NCBI GenBank assembly: GCA_020058355.1
Contig: JAGVEG010000032.1
Location: 1 to 5,902, forward strand
Source of the DNA: Candidatus Berkelbacteria bacterium
Lineage (GTDB): Bacteria > Patescibacteriota > UBA1384 > CAILIB01
DNA: 5,902 bases
Reading direction: 5' to 3'
In this document: positions 1 through 5,852 of the stretch, piece after piece
Numbering within the stretch: the stretch's first letter is position 1
Layout of the letters: each line of letters opens with the position of its first letter
Position numbers and translations under genes: made by a program
Notes under the pieces: model-generated
Seen by the model: only the letters and a program-made list of their open reading frames with translations
What the model was told of the DNA's origin: nothing
Database searches by the model: none

Positions 1-1
1 A

Positions 2-865
2 GGGTGGGAAATGGGTGCTGAAGGCACGCCAACCCTCCTTGATCGCTGGGTGGTAGCCCGTGAGCGAGAAGTGCTCACTGCGGTAACTGACTGCCTCGAG
101 AACGCAGATGCCACCAAGGCAACCCGTTTGATCGAGGACTACATTGATGAGCTTTCTACCTGGTACCTCCGCCGCAGTCGTAAGCGTACCGATGACGCGT
201 TCTTCGCTACACTTCATGTGCGTTTGCTGAGCGTTGTGCAATTGATCGCGCCATTTATGCCATTTACGGCCGAGTATCTCTGGAAGGTCCTCAAGCGAGC
301 TGATCAGCCAATCTCAGTACACCTGAGCTCTTGGCCACACGCTCAGGTTGCCGATGAAGCAGTGCTTACATCCATGAAGCAGGTCCGCTCACTGGTTGAG
401 GCTGGGCACGCGCTTCGTTCAAAGCTTGGTATCCGAGTTCGTCAGCCACTTGCTGCTGCCTGGGTTGCTGAATCGCTTCCTGAAGAACTGGCAGAAATTC
501 TTGTTGAAGAACTCAATGTGGGAACGCTGGTTACCGGCGAACGACCTGCAAGCTTCACCTATGGTGAACAAGGTATTGGCCTTGATGGCATGGTTACTCC
601 AGAGTTGCAGGCGCAGGGTGATGCGCGTGACGCACTTCGCCAGATTCAAGACATCCGCAAGCGCAGTGGTTTGCAGCCGGGTGAAATGGTTGATCTTCAG
701 GTTGCTGAAGACGGCCATGCCCGCCTCACGGCACTTGCTGCTGTGCAGCCAGCCCTTCTTACTGACAGCTTCTGCACGCTCGTTTTGGTGCCAGATCTTG
801 TTTCTGATACCGAGATTACGGTGCAAGGCGAGTCGGTACCCGTTATCTGCACGAAGTCTGCATGA
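2..865 (+). CDS. ileS: Isoleucyl-tRNA synthetase, C-terminal part (5' end outside window)
   Basis: This is the 3' part of a class I aminoacyl-tRNA synthetase that charges tRNA-Ile in the cytoplasm. The frame is open to the window edge, so the gene begins upstream; the ATG at position 11 is internal. Seen in the sequence: the anticodon-binding helical domain with WYLRRSRKR (nt 161-187) and IAPFMPFTAEYLW (nt 245-283), then GIRVRQPL (nt 428-451), ELNVGTL (nt 509-529) and a TPEL...R.IQD.RK segment (about nt 596-661). That order is typical of the IleS tail and separates it from ValS and LeuS. Only three scattered cysteines occur, so the C-terminal zinc cluster of the common bacterial IleS1 type is missing. 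I infer the IleS2 (eukaryote-like) type. The TGA stop overlaps the rodA start (ATGA). All arginine codons seen are CGN. The catalytic HIGH and KMSKS motifs lie outside the window. Confidence 0.93.
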   Translation, partial: GWEMGAEGTPTLLDRWVVAREREVLTAVTDCLENADATKATRLIEDYIDELSTWYLRRSRKRTDDAFFATLHVRLLSVVQLIAPFMPFTAEYLWKVLKRADQPISVHLSSWPHAQVADEAVLTSMKQVRSLVEAGHALRSKLGIRVRQPLAAAWVAESLPEELAEILVEELNVGTLVTGERPASFTYGEQGIGLDGMVTPELQAQGDARDALRQIQDIRKRSGLQPGEMVDLQVAEDGHARLTALAAVQPALLTDSFCTLVLVPDLVSDTEITVQGESVPVICTKSA

Positions 866-1980
866 TTATTCGTCCCAGTTGGCGAAGTCTCGACCCCTTC
901 TTAATCGGGGTCCCCGCAGCACTGCTACTGCTCTCAACAGTTTTCATCTTTAGTCTGGGTATTGGCGTGGGGGGAACGTTGTGGCAGCGAGAACTACTCT
1001 TTGCCTCAATTGGCCTTGTGGTCATTGTGCTCATGAGCTGGTTCGACTACCGGGTGTTATGGTCCTGGATTTGGCCGGTAGTCGTACTGGTTGCCGGGTT
1101 AATCGTCTTAACTGAGATTTTTGGTTTCGAGCAGTTTGGTGCCAAGCTCTGGATTGACCTAGGAATTTTTCAGTTACAGCCAGGTGAATTGGTAAAAATT
1201 GTAGCTCCGATTGCCCTGGCGCGGGTACTCATTCCCGCACAGGGACGACCGAGTTTCTGGCGTTTCTTGACGGGAGTTGTCGTGTTCCTTGTCTTCTTTG
1301 GGGCAGTTGCCCGAAACGACTTTGGAACCGCAGCCGTTATCGCCAGTGTCTGTATGGTAGTTTTTTTCAGTCTTACCAAGGTGCCGGTGCAGCGATTTCT
1401 GCTTACTATTGGCCTTGTTGGGGCGCTCAGCGTAGTGGTATTGGCGGCTGCGAATCGAGCACCCTTTGGCGGTCTCTTAAAAGACTATCAGCGTGCCCGC
1501 TTAACCAGCTTTATCTATCCAGATCGTGACCCCGCCGGCAGTGGCTATAACGTGCAGCAAGCGCGCATCGCGATTAGCTCAGGAGGTATGCTTGGGAAGG
1601 GGATTGGCTTTGGTACGCAGTCACAATTGTCATTTTTGCCACTGCCACATACCGACTTTATCTACGCAGTGATTGCTGAAGGGTGGGGGATGGCGGGCTC
1701 GGTGCTGGTACTCGGATTGTATGCCGCTCTGATTATTCGTGCTGGAACCGTGGCTTCGCGAAGTCCCGGTATTTTTGGGGTAACCATCGCATTGGCAATT
1801 GCCGTAAAGTGGATGACCGAGGTGGTGATTAATATAGGGATGAACCTCGGCGTGCTGCCAGTAACCGGTATTCCGCTACCGTTTCTGAGCTATGGAGGTA
1901 CAGCGCTGGTGGTGAATGCTTTTTGTGCCGGCCTGATTGCTGCAATTGCGGTGAGATCGCTACGGTCGTTTGATCGCTAG
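862..1980 (+). CDS. rodA: RodA-type SEDS peptidoglycan glycosyltransferase
   Basis: This is an integral membrane glycosyltransferase of the SEDS family, which polymerises lipid II into glycan strands for side-wall growth, normally with a class B penicillin-binding protein. The 372 residues form about ten hydrophobic segments. Family motifs seen: WIDLGIFQLQPGEL (97-110); NDFGTA (152-157) where PDLGTA is usual; GYNVQQARIAISSGG (228-242); GKGIGFGTQSQLSFLP (245-260); and LPVTGIPLPFLSYGG (332-346). HTDFIYAVIAEGWG (263-276) contains D265, equivalent to the catalytic aspartate of E. coli RodA (D262). The GTQSQL...HTDF and GIPLPFLSYGG signatures favour RodA over FtsW. The ATG overlaps the ileS stop by 4 nt and has no SD, so translation is probably coupled to ileS. 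No PBP2 or mreB gene is adjacent here. A less likely alternative is a sporulation or division SEDS paralogue. Confidence 0.93.
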   Translation: MIIRPSWRSLDPFLIGVPAALLLLSTVFIFSLGIGVGGTLWQRELLFASIGLVVIVLMSWFDYRVLWSWIWPVVVLVAGLIVLTEIFGFEQFGAKLWIDLGIFQLQPGELVKIVAPIALARVLIPAQGRPSFWRFLTGVVVFLVFFGAVARNDFGTAAVIASVCMVVFFSLTKVPVQRFLLTIGLVGALSVVVLAAANRAPFGGLLKDYQRARLTSFIYPDRDPAGSGYNVQQARIAISSGGMLGKGIGFGTQSQLSFLPLPHTDFIYAVIAEGWGMAGSVLVLGLYAALIIRAGTVASRSPGIFGVTIALAIAVKWMTEVVINIGMNLGVLPVTGIPLPFLSYGGTALVVNAFCAGLIAAIAVRSLRSFDR

Positions 1981-1986
1981 ATTAAC

Positions 1987-2040
1987 CAATCACTAGTTCC
2001 TTGACCAATCCGAAGTCCTGACAAAGTGGTTGAGTTTCTT
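1987..2040 (+). terminator. Weak candidate terminator after rodA
   Basis: CAATCACT (1987-1994) can pair with AGTGGTTG (2025-2032) through eight pairs including one G-U, across a 30-nt loop, followed by the T-rich AGTTTCTTT. The long loop and poor tail make this doubtful. It is listed because it is the only termination-like structure between rodA and the next gene. Confidence 0.2.
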
Positions 2041-2058
2041 TGAGAGACCGGCTATCTT
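2030..2058 (+). promoter_or_regulatory. Candidate sigma70-like promoter for the tandem-wHTH gene
   Basis: TTGAGT (2030-2035) and TATCTT (2053-2058) are separated by 17 nt, each matching 4 of 6 consensus bases. A start near 2065 would give a leader of about 45 nt before the GTG at 2110. The match is modest, and the -35 box overlaps the candidate terminator arm, so both calls are uncertain. Confidence 0.25.
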
Positions 2059-2093
2059 CCTGGTGCCCGAGTTTACTTGGAGTAATTATAAAA

Positions 2094-2101
2094 TAAGGTG
2101 G
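2094..2101 (+). promoter_or_regulatory. Shine-Dalgarno sequence deciding the GTG start at 2110
   Basis: TAAGGTGG lies 8 nt before GTG 2110. Its AGGTG core can pair with CACCU in a standard 16S rRNA 3' tail. It supports the GTG start and contrasts with the SD-less housekeeping genes in the window. Confidence 0.65.
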
Positions 2102-2109
2102 GTAAATAG

Positions 2110-3246
2110 GTGAAGAAAAAAGACGAGCCAGAAAGTTTGGATGTGAAAGCCACGAGGCTTGGTGTCCGTAGAAAGGGTGACTGGTATACCTTGGTGGAGG
2201 TTGTGAAGTACCTCAATGCCTCAGAGACGTGGGTCAGGCGAGAGTTGGTAAGGGGTCATGTACCTGAAAAGCGTCTGGCAGACAGTGGACGGGTTGTTGA
2301 GTGCTGGAGCCCATTTTATGTTGCAGCGCTTGCGGAGTCATGGGAGGAAATTGCTCCTCGGGGTGCCCTAGTACTTGGCAGCGTGAAGGCGCTCTTTGGT
2401 GATATTCATGGAGACTGGGTGGAGCAGCAGCTTGCGGCTCGTACGCATATAGTGGCGGTCTCGAAGTGGTACGGTAACCGGATGATGCCACACTACACGG
2501 TGGTACACCAGGAAGAATTGCGACAGGTATTTCTTGAAATACCAGAAATGTCAGGGGAGCACTATTCGCTGGATGATCTCCTGTATATGTTCGGTATTGA
2601 TTATTATGGAAAGATAGCTGTCATCCAGGCGTGGCTCACTGGAGTGCTTCAGTCGGTGCCACGGCAGGTTATGCGAAGTGCAGACGCACAGCATGGCTCA
2701 GTACTCCGTTACGGAGCAGACAGTGTTGAGGTGGTGGCGAGTGCAATCGCACAACTGCCGTACCCGCCTAGTAGCTATCTGAAAACTTGGGTACAGGGGC
2801 GAGTGCGCGGGTGCGGCGTTCATGAAGTAAATGGCAAGCCTCATCAGTGGTTTCCTTGTGATGACGAAGAGCTGCTGCGGTTTGTGAATACACTTCCTGA
2901 GGCGCTCTCAGCTTTCACCATCGCACGGCTGCTTGGTGCCTGTAATAGTTGGGTGGTTTACAAGTTGCAGGAGCGGGGAATTGAAAGTATCGCACCACCT
3001 AGCTTTTTTTCGGAATACCCAAGAACGTGTATCCCGGCACTTCGGGAAGAGTGGGAGCAGCTCTTCGGCTCGGAAACTTTCTTCAATGAATTCCAAATGC
3101 TCGCATTCTGTGATCATCGCCGGACAGCTGAAGAGCTGGCTGTGTTGGAGGGTGTTATAACCTTTTCACTTGGAAAGCGGCGTCAGTTGCTTTTTCCGCT
3201 TGCGGTTGCTCGCCGTATCCGGAAGGAGCTCTGTCTTCGTGTGTAG
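2110..3246 (+). CDS. Unrecognised protein built of about six degenerate tandem winged-HTH-like units
   Basis: I do not recognise this 378-aa protein as a named family. Residues 24-81 read like a MerR/excisionase-type HTH: WYTLVEVVKYLNASETWVRREL, then a wing ending in ECWSPFYVAAL. The same plan, a hydrophobic helix pair, W/V..L, and a strand ending in an aromatic-x-P followed by a helix, seems to recur. Approximate units are 84-144 (GDWVEQQL), 151-216 (a YSLDDLLYMFG start), 217-261 (LKTWVQGRV, QWFPCDDEELL), 265-319 (FTIARLLGACNSWVVYKL, CIPALREEW) and 324-375 (LFPLAVARRIRKEL). Units 1 and 5 are the most convincing. There is no signal peptide, membrane segment or catalytic motif. I infer a cytoplasmic DNA-binding array or regulator. 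The GTG start is fixed by an SD. Five AGA/AGG and many CGG arginine codons differ from the neighbours, suggesting an accessory or acquired gene. Confidence is high that it is coding and moderate for the repeat model. Confidence 0.75.
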   Translation: MKKKDEPESLDVKATRLGVRRKGDWYTLVEVVKYLNASETWVRRELVRGHVPEKRLADSGRVVECWSPFYVAALAESWEEIAPRGALVLGSVKALFGDIHGDWVEQQLAARTHIVAVSKWYGNRMMPHYTVVHQEELRQVFLEIPEMSGEHYSLDDLLYMFGIDYYGKIAVIQAWLTGVLQSVPRQVMRSADAQHGSVLRYGADSVEVVASAIAQLPYPPSSYLKTWVQGRVRGCGVHEVNGKPHQWFPCDDEELLRFVNTLPEALSAFTIARLLGACNSWVVYKLQERGIESIAPPSFFSEYPRTCIPALREEWEQLFGSETFFNEFQMLAFCDHRRTAEELAVLEGVITFSLGKRRQLLFPLAVARRIRKELCLRV

Positions 3247-3258
3247 GTGGGTTTTCTC

Positions 3259-3300
3259 AGGAGGTGTGTGTCCGTGTGACTCACGCCTCCTTCTTTATTT
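3259..3300 (+). terminator. Rho-independent terminator after the tandem-wHTH gene
   Basis: AGGAGGTGTG (3259-3268) pairs with CACGCCTCCT (3282-3291) over ten positions with one G-U, around a 13-nt loop. The T-rich TCTTTATTT follows directly. It begins 12 nt after the TAG stop and separates this gene from the ribosomal operon. The AGGAGG in the left arm resembles an SD, but the hairpin explains it better. Confidence 0.75.
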
Positions 3301-3327
3301 GACCTCCTTCAACAGATCTGATACTTT
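3299..3327 (+). promoter_or_regulatory. Candidate promoter of the rplU-secE-nusG-rplK operon
   Basis: TTGACC (3299-3304, 5 of 6 matches) and TACTTT (3322-3327, 3 of 6) are 17 nt apart, with TGA before the -10 giving an extended -10 (TGn). Its position just after the preceding terminator and before four tightly packed genes supports the call. A start near 3334 would leave a leader of about 75 nt. Confidence 0.45.
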
Positions 3328-3335
3328 GCGACATG

Positions 3336-3383
3336 AGTGTCCTTTCTTGAGTGGTGGGTTACGTCGCCATTCATACACTTTTT
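3336..3383 (+). promoter_or_regulatory. Possible structured leader or attenuator upstream of rplU
   Basis: GAGTGGTG (3349-3356) pairs with CGCCATTC (3365-3372) over eight positions including two G-U pairs, with an 8-nt loop. An outer helix AGTGT (3336-3340) with ACACT (3375-3379) could close it across an uneven internal loop, and a T run (3379-3383) follows. This is terminator-like and would sit inside the predicted rplU leader. Leader control of ribosomal protein operons is common, but the imperfect stem makes this speculative. Confidence 0.25.
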
Positions 3384-3408
3384 CGTTTCACTACCGTAGC
3401 ATCATCAC

Positions 3409-3720
3409 ATGTCTTTTGCCGTCGTAAAAACAGGTGGTAAGCAGTACCGCGTCACCGTTGGTTCTCTACTTACTATCGACCGCCTTGCTGATGCAGCAGG
3501 CAGTTCTATCACCCTCGGCTCAACTGTCGCCGTGAGTCCTGATGGCACAAGTTTCCAAACCGGAAGCGCTGCCGCCAAGGTCGCTATCAAGGCAGACATC
3601 ATTGAGCATTTCCGTGGACCAAAAATCCGCGTTGCAACTTATAAGCCAAAGAAGCGTCAGCACCGCACCATGGGTCACCGTCAGGAACTCAGTCGGGTGA
3701 AGGTAACGGCTATCGGCTAA
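3409..3720 (+). CDS. rplU: Large ribosomal subunit protein bL21
   Basis: Ribosomal protein bL21 binds 23S rRNA in the 50S subunit. The 103 residues match the usual family length. Seen: the N-terminal FAVVKTGGKQYRV (3-15), a DG...G..V-type central beta region, and the C-terminal basic segment YKPKKRQHRTMGHRQ (78-92) followed by VKVTAIG. The ATG at 3409 gives the standard N-terminus, yet no SD precedes it (the upstream bases are CATCATCAC), so initiation is SD-independent. It is the first gene of a tight operon, with secE 10 nt downstream. The usual partner rpmA (bL27) does not follow, which is an uncommon arrangement. Arginine codons are mostly CGT and CGC, as expected of a highly expressed gene. 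Confidence 0.96.
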   Translation: MSFAVVKTGGKQYRVTVGSLLTIDRLADAAGSSITLGSTVAVSPDGTSFQTGSAAAKVAIKADIIEHFRGPKIRVATYKPKKRQHRTMGHRQELSRVKVTAIG

Positions 3721-3730
3721 GTTCGCACCC

Positions 3731-3931
3731 ATGCCCGCAGCACGTCGCTTACAGTTTCGTCCCCTCATGCAGGTGGTTCAGGAGCTTGCCAAAGTTAAAT
3801 GGCCAACCTTCCCTGAAGTGGTGAACGCTGCCGTTGCAGTGCTCGCTGGTATCCTCGTTGCTACGGCGTTTGTCTTTGTGACAAGCTATGCCTTCCAACG
3901 CTTACTCGCCTTATTGGTTACCTCTGTATGA
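3731..3931 (+). CDS. secE: Preprotein translocase subunit SecE
   Basis: SecE is the small membrane subunit that clamps SecY in the SecYEG protein-export channel. The 66-aa length fits the short single-span form found in most bacteria. Seen: a basic N-terminus (AARRLQFRP, residues 3-11), the conserved amphipathic motif ELAKVKWPTFPEVV (18-31) with W24-P25, and one hydrophobic span at about 33-55. ATG 3731 is chosen over the internal ATG 3767 because it keeps the basic N-terminus and a 10-nt gap to rplU; neither has an SD. The TGA stop overlaps the nusG ATG (ATGA). The secE-nusG-rplK order is widely conserved in bacteria and supports the call for this small, divergent protein. Confidence 0.93.
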   Translation: MPAARRLQFRPLMQVVQELAKVKWPTFPEVVNAAVAVLAGILVATAFVFVTSYAFQRLLALLVTSV

Positions 3932-4512
3932 GCGAAGAGTCATCAACAAACCGCGGGTTTCTCGCCCGTTCAACCGGTAAGCAGTCTGGCGACCGTAACT
4001 GGTATGTCATTCACACCTACGCCGGATACGAGGATCAGGTAGCGCTCAATATTCAGCAGCGCGCGGCATCCCTGAACATGGAAGACAAAGTCTTCGATGT
4101 CATGGTGCCAACTGAGAAGCAGATTGAGATCAAGAATGGAAAGCGCAAAACCGTTGATCGTAAGATCTTCCCCGGATATGTCATGGTTGACATGATTGTC
4201 ACCGATGATTCCTGGTACGTAGTGCGCAATACGCCAAACGTAACCGGTTTCACCGGTATGGGTGTGCGTCCAACCCCACTTGATCCCAAGGAGCTTGAGT
4301 CAATCAAGAAGCGCATGGGCGTTTCTGAGCCACTCTATCAAATTGAGGTTCGCCTTGGCGACCTTGTCAGCATTACCGATGGTCCTATGAAGGGCTTCCA
4401 GGGTAAAGTAGATGAGATCGACGAGCAAAAGGGTAAGCTCAAGGTGATCGTTTCGATGTTCAACCGCGAAACTCCCGTTACCCTCGACTATCTTCAGGTT
4501 AAACCCGTTTAA
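3928..4512 (+). CDS. nusG: Transcription termination/antitermination factor NusG
   Basis: NusG binds RNA polymerase and, through its KOW domain, Rho or ribosomal protein uS10; it affects elongation, pausing and transcription-translation coupling. Of the 194 residues, 1-22 are polar and probably disordered. The NGN domain spans about 23-130, with NWYVIHTYAGYE (24-35), KIFPGYVMVDM (79-89) and NTPNVTGFTG (101-110). The KOW domain spans about 142-194, with GDLVSITDGPMKGFQGKV (144-161) and FNRETPVTLDYLQVKPV at the end. Both domains are complete, so this is core NusG and not a shortened RfaH-like paralogue. The start overlaps the secE stop by 4 nt and has no SD, consistent with coupled translation. 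Arginine codons are all CGT or CGC. Confidence 0.97.
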   Translation: MSEESSTNRGFLARSTGKQSGDRNWYVIHTYAGYEDQVALNIQQRAASLNMEDKVFDVMVPTEKQIEIKNGKRKTVDRKIFPGYVMVDMIVTDDSWYVVRNTPNVTGFTGMGVRPTPLDPKELESIKKRMGVSEPLYQIEVRLGDLVSITDGPMKGFQGKVDEIDEQKGKLKVIVSMFNRETPVTLDYLQVKPV

Positions 4513-4521
4513 TTTTCTCCC

Positions 4522-4950
4522 ATGGCAAAGAAGCCTATCAAAGCCCTGGTAAAGCTGCAGTGTCCTGCCGGTAAGGCAAACCCAGCTCCTCCAGTGGGAA
4601 CCGCCCTTGGTCCCCAGGGTGTCAACATCATGGAATTCTGCACCAAGTTCAACGAGCAGACTCGTTCACTTGGCGACACCATTATTCCTGTGGTTATCAC
4701 CATCTACGACGACCGTACGTTCGACTTCGTTCTGAAGCAACCACCAGCCAGCATCCTGATTAAGCAGGCAATGAACCTCAAAAAGGGAAGTGCCAACGCT
4801 AAAAAGGCAAAGGTTGGAACTATCACCAAGCAGCAGCTTGAAGATGTTGCCAAGATCAAGATGCCAGACCTTTCAGCCCGCGATCTCGATCAGGCAGTAA
4901 AGGTAATCGCCGGAACCGCCCGCTCAATGGGTGTTAACGTCGAGGCGTAA
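4522..4950 (+). CDS. rplK: Large ribosomal subunit protein uL11
   Basis: uL11 binds the GTPase-associated region of 23S rRNA at the base of the stalk and takes part in elongation factor function. The 142 residues match the family length. Seen: N-terminal domain [20 protein letters not shown] (11-30) and [14 protein letters not shown] (31-44), with the flexible proline-rich loop. The C-terminal rRNA-binding domain shows [12 protein letters not shown] (72-83), [19 protein letters not shown] (87-105), [10 protein letters not shown] (113-122) and [13 protein letters not shown] (129-141). ATG 4522 gives the expected MAKK start; TTTTCTCCC before it is not an SD. It lies 9 nt after nusG. rplA (uL1), the usual next gene, is absent here, and a strong terminator follows 15 nt after the stop. 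uL1 may be encoded elsewhere or be missing. Confidence 0.97.
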   Translation: MAKKPIKALVKLQCPAGKANPAPPVGTALGPQGVNIMEFCTKFNEQTRSLGDTIIPVVITIYDDRTFDFVLKQPPASILIKQAMNLKKGSANAKKAKVGTITKQQLEDVAKIKMPDLSARDLDQAVKVIAGTARSMGVNVEA

Positions 4951-4965
4951 TATCCTCGTGATGGG

Positions 4966-4995
4966 AAAACAACTCCGCAAGGGGTTGTTTTTTTT
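4966..4995 (+). terminator. Strong rho-independent terminator of the ribosomal operon
   Basis: AAAACAACTCC (4966-4976) pairs with GGGGTTGTTTT (4981-4991) over 11 positions with one G-U, around a GCAA (GNRA) tetraloop. The 3' arm runs into eight T residues (4988-4995). It ends the rplU-secE-nusG-rplK transcript. No clear promoter is visible between it and the next gene, so that gene may depend on readthrough or an unrecognised promoter. Confidence 0.92.
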
Positions 4996-4997
4996 GA

Positions 4998-5030
4998 GCC
5001 ACCTGATAGAACGAGGGAAAGAAAGGTGGT
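4998..5030 (+). promoter_or_regulatory. SD of the coiled-coil/alphaCTD-like gene, with possible pairing that masks it
   Basis: AAAGGTGGT (5022-5030) ends 7 nt before ATG 5038 and is a good SD with an AGGTG core. CCACCT (4999-5004) is the exact complement of AGGTGG (5024-5029), with G4998-T5030 adding a wobble pair and a 19-nt loop. The SD decides the start; the masking helix is short and uncertain. Confidence 0.5.
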
Positions 5031-5037
5031 GTTCATT

Positions 5038-5682
5038 ATGAATAAAGAAGGTAGTAATTTCGAAGAGCTAGAGGGCTACGATGACGCAAAAAGACGCGTC
5101 AATGCCACTCTGGGGAGCTTCTCGGACTCTATTATTAACGGATGGTATAGCTGGGTGCAGCTTATGGAGGTAGTAAGGGAAAATACTCCTGGTCCATATT
5201 CTGAGAATTTTTATGACGCCACACTCAATGGCATCATTGATTCTCTAGAAGATGATGTTGAAGAAGTTTGCGAGGGAGGTGGAGAAGGGTATTTTGTTCG
5301 CTTTCACAATGGAACCTACCTTGAGCAGTCATATGCTCAGGTACTAGAGAGCATTGAGAGAGTGAATGAACTCGCTAGATGTCGTGAAGAGCTCGAAGCT
5401 CTTGAGGAAGCGCTAAACAAGAAAAGGGCAGAGATTTGGAAGCGGGAGTCGGAGATTGAGTCAGAAATGCGGTTTGACGACCTAAAACTTGAGGTACTCA
5501 ATTTACATCCGCAGGCAAGAAGTAGGTTGATTAAGGCAGGATACACCCATCTTTTTGACTTACGAGATGTGGACTATGCTACCCTTATTAGTTTGCGTAA
5601 GGTTGGGAAAGACTCAATTGCCCAGCTACAAGCGATAATGCTTGAACATCGAATGACTCCTCGGTTTTCACCAAAAAAGTAA
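5038..5682 (+). CDS. Unrecognised coiled-coil protein with C-terminal RNA polymerase alphaCTD-like domain
   Basis: This 214-aa cytoplasmic protein is not one I can name. Residues 1-100 are acidic, with WYSWVQLMEVV (36-46) and a strand-rich GYFVRFHNGTYLEQ (84-97) that could form a small winged fold. Residues about 104-147 are charged heptad-like helix, probably a coiled coil for oligomerisation. Residues 153-201 resemble the helix-hairpin-helix CTD of RNA polymerase alpha: LHPQARSRLIKAGYTHLFDL (156-175), then SLRKVGKDSIAQLQ (185-198). Against E. coli alpha, G296 and S299 have counterparts, but R265, N268 and K271 align with Q159, S162 and I165, so canonical UP-element contacts look lost. There is no alpha N-terminal domain. 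ATG 5038 is preferred to GTG 5026 because GTG lies inside the SD. Seven of 16 arginines are AGA/AGG, unlike the neighbours. A transcription-linked role is inference; other HhH proteins are possible. Confidence 0.75.
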   Translation: MNKEGSNFEELEGYDDAKRRVNATLGSFSDSIINGWYSWVQLMEVVRENTPGPYSENFYDATLNGIIDSLEDDVEEVCEGGGEGYFVRFHNGTYLEQSYAQVLESIERVNELARCREELEALEEALNKKRAEIWKRESEIESEMRFDDLKLEVLNLHPQARSRLIKAGYTHLFDLRDVDYATLISLRKVGKDSIAQLQAIMLEHRMTPRFSPKK

Positions 5683-5700
5683 CTAGTAGGACTACTCTCT

Positions 5701-5734
5701 AAGCCCGGACGCGTTTATGTGTCCGGGCTTTTAG
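5701..5734 (+). terminator. Rho-independent terminator after the alphaCTD-like gene
   Basis: AAGCCCGGAC (5701-5710) and GTCCGGGCTT (5721-5730) form a perfect 10-bp stem; inner G-T and C-G pairs may extend it. A short TTTT tract overlaps its end. It starts 18 nt after the TAA. The tail is short, but the GC-rich stem and position support termination. Confidence 0.75.
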
Positions 5735-5822
5735 CTCGGAGAAAACCTTGGATGTGAGTCTGAGGAGTATGTCATTAAGTACCTGCCCTTAACGTCTCGG
5801 CAACATATTGAACACTAAGTGA

Positions 5823-5852
5823 GACAATACCCTCCGAAAGGAGGGTATTGTC
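5823..5852 (+). promoter_or_regulatory. Perfect 13-bp hairpin with GAAA tetraloop masking the SD of the next gene
   Basis: The arms GACAATACCCTCC (5823-5835) and GGAGGGTATTGTC (5840-5852) are exact reverse complements around a GAAA loop (5836-5839), closed by a C-G pair, a very stable GNRA context. GGAGG (5840-5844) is a consensus SD, 8 nt before ATG 5853, and is wholly in the 3' arm. The stem ends at the base before the ATG. No T tract follows, so it is not a terminator. If it forms in RNA it should block ribosome binding unless opened. As DNA it could also be a palindromic operator. Confidence 0.75.

Noticed and set aside
1985..2010. Direct repeat ACCAATC at 1985-1991 and 2004-2010
   Set aside because: Seven bases twice within a spacer is weak, and no third copy or dyad was seen.
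2087..2094. TATAAAAT as a -10 box before the gene at 2110
   Set aside because: The start would fall on or after the SD, and no -35 match is present at the right distance.
3170..3427. Open frame running from the end of the 2110-3246 gene through the spacer into rplU, with AGGAGG near GTG codons
   Set aside because: The AGGAGG is the left arm of the terminator, spacing to GTG is too short, the frame overlaps two real genes and the product looks like no protein family.
862..3931. UGA recoding, as in Gracilibacteria or SR1
   Set aside because: TGA ends ileS and secE exactly where family lengths predict, and both overlap the next start, so it is a stop here.
4053..4316. Minus-strand open frame inside nusG
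   Set aside because: It lies wholly inside a well-supported gene, has no SD or family features and is explained by codon structure on the other strand. The same holds for the other minus-strand frames.
5769..5792. Seven-codon frame (MSLSTCP) after GAGGAG, possible leader peptide
   Set aside because: The SD-like GAGGAG is only one base from the ATG, the codons show no regulatory bias, and no alternative hairpin involving it was found.
5823..5852. Hairpin before 5853 as a transcription terminator
   Set aside because: No T tract follows on either strand, and the 3' arm carries a correctly spaced SD for an ATG.
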